NCBI GenBank assembly: GCA_937941555.1
Contig: CALDHJ010000250.1
Location: 1-8,652, forward strand
DNA from: an uncultured Granulosicoccaceae bacterium
GTDB taxonomy: Bacteria; Pseudomonadota; Gammaproteobacteria; CALCKW01
Length of the DNA stretch: 8,652 bases
Reading direction: 5' to 3'
Numbering within the stretch: the first letter of the stretch is position 1; each line of letters opens with the position of its first letter. This document shows, piece by piece, positions 6,646 to 8,652 of this stretch. The position numbers and the translations under genes were made by a program. The notes under the pieces are model-generated. The model saw only the letters and a list, made by a program, of their open reading frames with translations, ran no database searches and had not been told where the DNA came from.

Positions 6646-6648
<3 letters not shown>
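6600..6648. other. Competing hairpins at the 3' end of ettA
   Basis: TGACG (6610-6614) can pair with CGTCA on its left (6600-6604, 5-nt loop) or with CGTCA on its right (6644-6648, which spans the ettA stop codon). An inner GGCGC (6628-6632) with GCGCC (6640-6644) fits beneath the second option. It may help end ettA transcription. No T-run is seen in the minus direction, so this is only a weak terminator candidate. Confidence 0.3.
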
Positions 6649-8310
<1,662 letters not shown>

Positions 8311-8346
8311 GTGAGCGCGTTGCGGATGTCTGTGTGTCTGTGCGCC

Positions 8347-8352
8347 ATTATC
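8347..8352 (-). promoter_or_regulatory. Candidate -10 box of ettA
   Basis: On the minus strand the hexamer reads GATAAT (5 of 6 bases of TATAAT). GTGCCG, 17 bp further upstream (8370-8375), matches the -35 consensus at only 3 bases. The mRNA would start near 8340 with a leader of about 30 nt. Confidence 0.35.
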
Positions 8353-8556
8353 CGCTTATTTCGGGTCATCGGCACGCCTGACGCCGCTGGGTCAGTGGTG
8401 GTATTACCGGATGAGCGTCGTCAGTGTGTCGTGGCCGGTCGCTTGCGGGTCGATCTGCAGCGGGGGCGCCGTGCCCGATCGGCGACACGCGCACAATCGT
8501 CGTCAATCGACACGGCGTCGCAGAACACTGGAACGGGGGAGCACGGTTGGCAAAAT

Positions 8557-8590
8557 CCCGCTCAAGATTCGGTTCGGCGGGTCGTTTTTT
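8557..8590 (+). terminator. Possible intrinsic terminator, perhaps two-way
   Basis: CCCGC (8557-8561) pairs with GCGGG (8577-8581) and is followed by TCGTTTTTT. In the minus direction the same stem is followed by ATTTTG. The stem is only 5 bp with a 15-nt loop, so it is weak. No known + strand gene ends here; it could end an unseen small RNA or a minus-strand gene from the right. Confidence 0.3.
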
Positions 8591-8652
8591 AGTGTGTACG
8601 CGAGCGCACAATACGGTGTCAGCCGTGCCCGGACGCCCAGTCTGTCAGTCAG

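Larger units (their letters stand above)
8311..8652. other. Upstream region of ettA without a supported gene
   Basis: These 342 bp hold the candidate ettA promoter and a terminator-like hairpin, and otherwise nothing I can call. Frames crossing it on the + strand are extensions of a shadow of ettA. An 81-residue minus-strand frame (8366-8611) is Arg/Pro-rich and looks spurious. A minus-strand frame is open from the right edge to a TGA at 8503-8505 (49 codons), which could be the tail of a gene beyond the window, but its composition does not support it clearly. Confidence 0.5.

Noticed and set aside
8366..8611. 81-aa minus-strand frame upstream of ettA
   Set aside because: Arg/Pro/Ala-rich composition typical of random GC-rich sequence, no ribosome site or domain.

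Overview
The window (about 60% GC, tightly packed) looks like chromosomal DNA of a gammaproteobacterium. The strongest pointer is a full-length EttA that keeps the residue numbering of the E. coli protein (E188 and E470). A sCache-PAS histidine kinase and a receiver-HDOD regulator also fit. I cannot name the genus.

Left part (1-2402, + strand): a compact three-gene operon. The first gene is cut by the window edge and is the C-terminal part of a MotA/ExbB-type membrane motor subunit with a long cytoplasmic tail (ZorA-like). Three bases later comes a MotB-like protein with an N-terminal membrane Asp and an OmpA-type peptidoglycan-binding domain (ZorB-like). Overlapping it by 4 bp is a 292-aa protein ending in a zinc-ribbon HNH nuclease domain (ZorE-like). 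This order, motor A, motor B, HNH nuclease, is the layout of type II Zorya anti-phage systems. I think this is the most notable content of the window. The HNH domain has His where the middle Asn is normally found.

Middle part (2403-6413): a sensor histidine kinase (+), then a 188-aa membrane protein of unknown function on the opposite strand, then a receiver-HDOD response regulator (+). The kinase and regulator are plausible partners. The regulator has an extended -10 promoter and a leader of about 165 nt that can form several hairpins.

Right part (6414-8652): a 232-bp gap between convergent genes holds two long nested palindromes that no gene explains. It is followed by ettA on the minus strand (translational throttle ABC-F ATPase) and its upstream region. 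The last 342 bp contain no gene I can support.

How the genes work together (inference): the Zorya-like membrane motor would sense phage attack at the envelope and license the HNH effector. The kinase/HDOD pair would be a separate signalling module. ettA is a core translation gene.
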